A DNA stretch of 64,000 nt from Meandrina meandrites (taxonomy: Eukaryota > Cnidaria > Anthozoa > Scleractinia > Meandrinidae). Location of the stretch: NCBI GenBank assembly GCA_963693305.1, contig OY855913.1, forward strand, positions 10,177,701 to 10,241,700, given 5' to 3'. The notes below the pieces were generated by a model. That model was not told the DNA's origin and made no database searches. It saw nothing but the letters and a program-made list of their open reading frames with translations. The position numbers and the translations under genes were made by a program. Below are positions 61,217 through 64,000 of the stretch, in pieces. Every line of letters starts with the position of its first letter. Position 1 is the first letter of the stretch.

Positions 61217-61661
61217 ACAGTCAAACGCCTCCAACCGTAGCCACCCGACAAAGTTTTTGACATCTTTTTGACAAGTTTTTGATTACTTTGATCAGTTTTA
61301 CGGCTTCCGGTTGCTTTAAACTACCAATCAGATGCCTTAAAAAATGGAAGACGGGGTATCAACCGTTGCATGATTCGTCTTCAAACGTCAGAGTTTGAAA
61401 GGGTTTCAAACAACGTTTCGCACGAGCGATCATGCCAAATTCAACTGGCGATAAATAAATTTTATGCCGACAAAAATTTGGTCAAACTTAACTTTTCGTA
61501 CAGGAAATGTCTTCTGGGTTTGTAAAACCGGTTGAAAAGGAACGTTTCACAGATCGTTCGCATGAACCGTTGTGCAACCGGAAGCCATCAAACTAATCAA
61601 AAACTTGTCAAAAGATGTCAAAAACTCAGTCGGGTGGCTACGGTTCGACGCGCTTGACTGT
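61217..61661. mobile_element. MITE upstream of lectin gene 3
   Basis: The ends ACAGTCAA...CCGTAGCCACCCGAC and their near-complement GTCGGGTGGCTACGGTT...TTGACTGT form arms of about 90 bp. These continue through TTTTTGACATCTTTT, CAAGTTTTTGATTA and GGCTTCCGGTTGC. The total is 445 bp. It is absent at the matching place in copy A. Confidence 0.75.
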
Positions 61662-61875
61662 AAAATTGTGTGCCAGTTAATCACGCAATGTTTGTATCCG
61701 CTGTAACGTCACGAATTGCGCGTGACAGATGTATGTTTAGGAGCCGGGGTGGGGAAACTCAGGATTTCAAGTGACGGGGATGATAGAAGGATTTTCTGGG
61801 GTTTGAAATTTTCGATTCAGAGACTTTTTGGGTAGGGAAATTCGGCATGTATTTTTTTTGAGTGGCTTGATTTAA

Positions 61876-62940
61876 GGTGTCTCTCTACAGTTTTTTCTGG
61901 ACCATACCAAACATTTTCATTTGGCCGTTAAGCAAACTTCCCGGACTCGGATCGATGTGAAATTTACACCAGTTATTGGAATTGGATTGAAGTTTGATAT
62001 AATATATTTTTTAGGAAAATCGATATTTCCATGGCAACGACAAACAGAAAAACAAGATATCAGTTAAACTTGAATTCTACGCGAATAAGATTTGACGTAA
62101 AAAAACTAACACCAGTATCTGAAGCTATGGTGTACTGCACATCAAATATACAAGAATAAAAAAATTCTGTATGTTTGATTTCGAATAAATCGAAAATATA
62201 TTTCAAACCAGGCTTTTTGCATTATAATGATAAACGGACCGAGACGCAGACACTGCTTTGATGAAATTACTTCGAAATAACACCAAAAAGTGTATTTAAC
62301 TTATCTTTCGTCGCCGTGAAAGTTTTGTTGATTTTCCTTATCGCGATCCCGAGAATTGGATTTTTTCATACGGTCACTACCAATGTAATTTTTGGTAAAT
62401 TTTCTACTTTTAGCGCTTTTTCGAAAATCTCCAAAACGGCTCCAACGATTTTTTTAACACTTTCGCAACACATGCTTGAAAATGCAAAGAATTTAATTCC
62501 AAAGTTTTAATAACGTTGATTTACTAGAACACGTCCAAATTAATCGTTAAAGAAGGCGTTCGAATCGACGAAAAAGTTGCGTTACAAATTCATCGTTCGC
62601 AATTTATGCTAAAATATTCAAATCAATGTCTTTTACATTCCGTCGAGAGAGCAAAAGAGTGAGGGAAAAAAACACAATATTGAAAACAATAGCAACGAAC
62701 TGTATTTATCAAGATGGAATGTAAAAAACATTGATTTGAATATTTTAGCATAAAAAAAATCGTAGAAAAATGTTTATCGTTACCACGGAAATATCGATTT
62801 TCCTAAAAAATATATTATATCAAACTTAAATCCAATTCCAATATCTGGTGTAAATTTACATCGATTCGAGTCCAGGAAGTTTGCTAAAAGGCCAAATGAA
62901 AATGTTTGGTATGGTCCAGAAAAAACTGTAGAGAGACACC
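61876..62940. mobile_element. Long-inverted-repeat DNA element with TTAA target site, copy 1
   Basis: The ends are GGTGTCTCTCTACAGTTTTT and its complement. Arms match for about 170 bp, and TTAA is on both sides (61872-61875, 62941-62944). The matching place in copy A of the duplication (about 47295) has no element. A second, inner inverted repeat (62606-62641 and 62716-62752) encloses a loop of about 75 bases. A GTG-initiated frame of 64 codons (62316-62510) is conserved in copy 2 but is not recognised. It looks like a piggyBac- or Kolobok-type non-autonomous element. Confidence 0.8.
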
Positions 62941-63139
62941 TTAAGTAGGGATTTTTTTGGTGTATTACTGACCTTGGTTGGGTAGTTGTGCGAAGAAAGC
63001 ACAATCAAATGACGTGTTCTTGGGTGTCTCTAGTGTTGTTAAAATGACTACCAGATGAAGGAAAGATAAATCAAGATAATATGATGAATAAACAAACACA
63101 AACATTCAATTTCTAATGTTTTTTAATTTTAAATTTTAA

Positions 63140-64000
63140 GGTGTCTCTCTACAGTTTTTTCTGGACCATACCAAACATTTTCATTTGGCCGTTTAGCAAA
63201 CTTCCTGGACTCGAATCGATGTAAAATTTACACCAGATATTGGAATTGGATTTAACTTTGAAATAATATATTTTTTAGGAAAATCGATATTTCCATGGTA
63301 ACGATAAACAGAAAAACAAGATATCAGTTAAACTTGAATTCTACGCGAATAAGATTTGACGTAAAAAAACTAACACCAGTATCTAAAACTATGGTGTACT
63401 TCACATCAAATATACAAGAATAAAAAAATTCTGTATGTTTGATTTCGAATAAATCGAAAATATATTTCAAACCATGCTTTTTGCATTATAATGATAAACG
63501 GACCGATCTGAAGACACTGCTTTGATGAAATTACTTCGAAATAACACCAAAAAGTGTATTTAACTTATCTTTCGTCGCCGTGAAAGTTTTGTTGATTTTC
63601 CTTATCGCGATCCCGAGAATTGGATTTTTTCATACGGTCACTACCAATGTAATTTTTGGTAAATTTTCTACTTTTAGCGCTTTTTCGAAAATCTCCAAAA
63701 CGGCTCCAACGATTTTTTTTAAACTTTCGCAACACATGCTTGATAATGCAAAGAATTTGATTCCAAAGTTTTATTAACGTTGATTTACTGGAACACGTCC
63801 AAATTTATCGTTAAAGAAGGCGTTCGAACCGACAAAAAAGTTGCGTTACAAATTGAGCTTTCGCAATTTATGCTAAAATATTCAAATCAATGTTTTTTAC
63901 ATTCGATCTTGATAAATACAGTTCGTTGCTATTGTTTTCAATATTGTGTTTTTTTCCCTCACTCTTTTGCTCACTCGATGGAATGCAAAAAACATTGATT
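63140..64000. mobile_element. Long-inverted-repeat TTAA element, copy 2 (cut by window end)
   Basis: It starts after TTAA at 63136-63139 with the same end as copy 1 and runs colinear with it for about 765 bp. Past the inner inverted repeat (63868-63904) the loop is in the opposite orientation to copy 1. The right half lies beyond the window. Confidence 0.8.

Larger units (their letters stand above)
57940..63120. repeat. Segmental duplication, copy B (contains lectin gene 3 plus insertions)
   Basis: Colinear with 44940-47440 but about 5.2 kb long. The extra length comes from an RT fragment (58111-59429), a MITE (61217-61661) and a TTAA element (61876-62940). The lectin gene and its intron are closely similar to copy A. 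Confidence 0.85.

Overview
The window is animal nuclear DNA. It is AT-rich, with short exons separated by long GT-AG introns and intergenic space full of foldback elements, SINE and LINE fragments and microsatellites. Three genes with tachylectin-2-type propellers and the repeat families suggest an anthozoan cnidarian, most likely a stony coral. That assignment is inference from content; no sequence search was possible.

Layout. (1) 1-2745: a head-to-head pair. The first coding exon of a RAD51C homologue lies on the minus strand and runs off the left edge. A complete three-exon gene on the plus strand encodes a small basic C19orf53/UPF0390-type protein. The start codons are about 220 bp apart and an E2F-like site lies between them. 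(2) 2746-10848: no gene; a tandem array of palindromes and at least four structured elements with inverted ends. (3) 10849-27949: a complete ten-exon smoothelin homologue (939 aa by my splice model). It has an N-terminal smoothelin motif, a central region with four DFRxxL motifs of the type known in MLCK, a TTEV-rich repeat region, and a C-terminal CH domain. Its introns carry SINEs, a 56-bp perfect palindrome, several foldback elements and a minisatellite. (4) 27950-64000 is repeat-rich. It holds three minus-strand genes for secreted five-bladed tachylectin-2-like lectins (31044-32115, 45405-46885, 59567-61053), all with the same two-coding-exon plan. The last two lie in a segmental duplication (about 44940-47440 and 57940-63120). 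In the second copy a LINE reverse-transcriptase fragment replaces the stretch that holds the probable poly(A) signal of the first.

Mobile elements are nested. A LINE at 49470-52275 is split by a 1.07-kb element with 14-bp terminal repeats and a clean 5-bp target duplication. A second copy of that element lies at 41672-42685, and a third element with similar ends and a 5-bp duplication lies at 8035-8459. At the right edge two copies of a TTAA-flanked long-inverted-repeat element stand about 200 bp apart, and their central loops are in opposite orientation.

The protein genes do not form one pathway: RAD51C is recombination repair, C19orf53-type is a small nuclear/nucleolar-type basic protein, smoothelin is actin cytoskeleton, and the lectins are probably secreted sugar-binding proteins. 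The local story is expansion of a lectin family in a repeat-rich landscape. I saw no tRNA, rRNA, CRISPR or bacterial-type operon.
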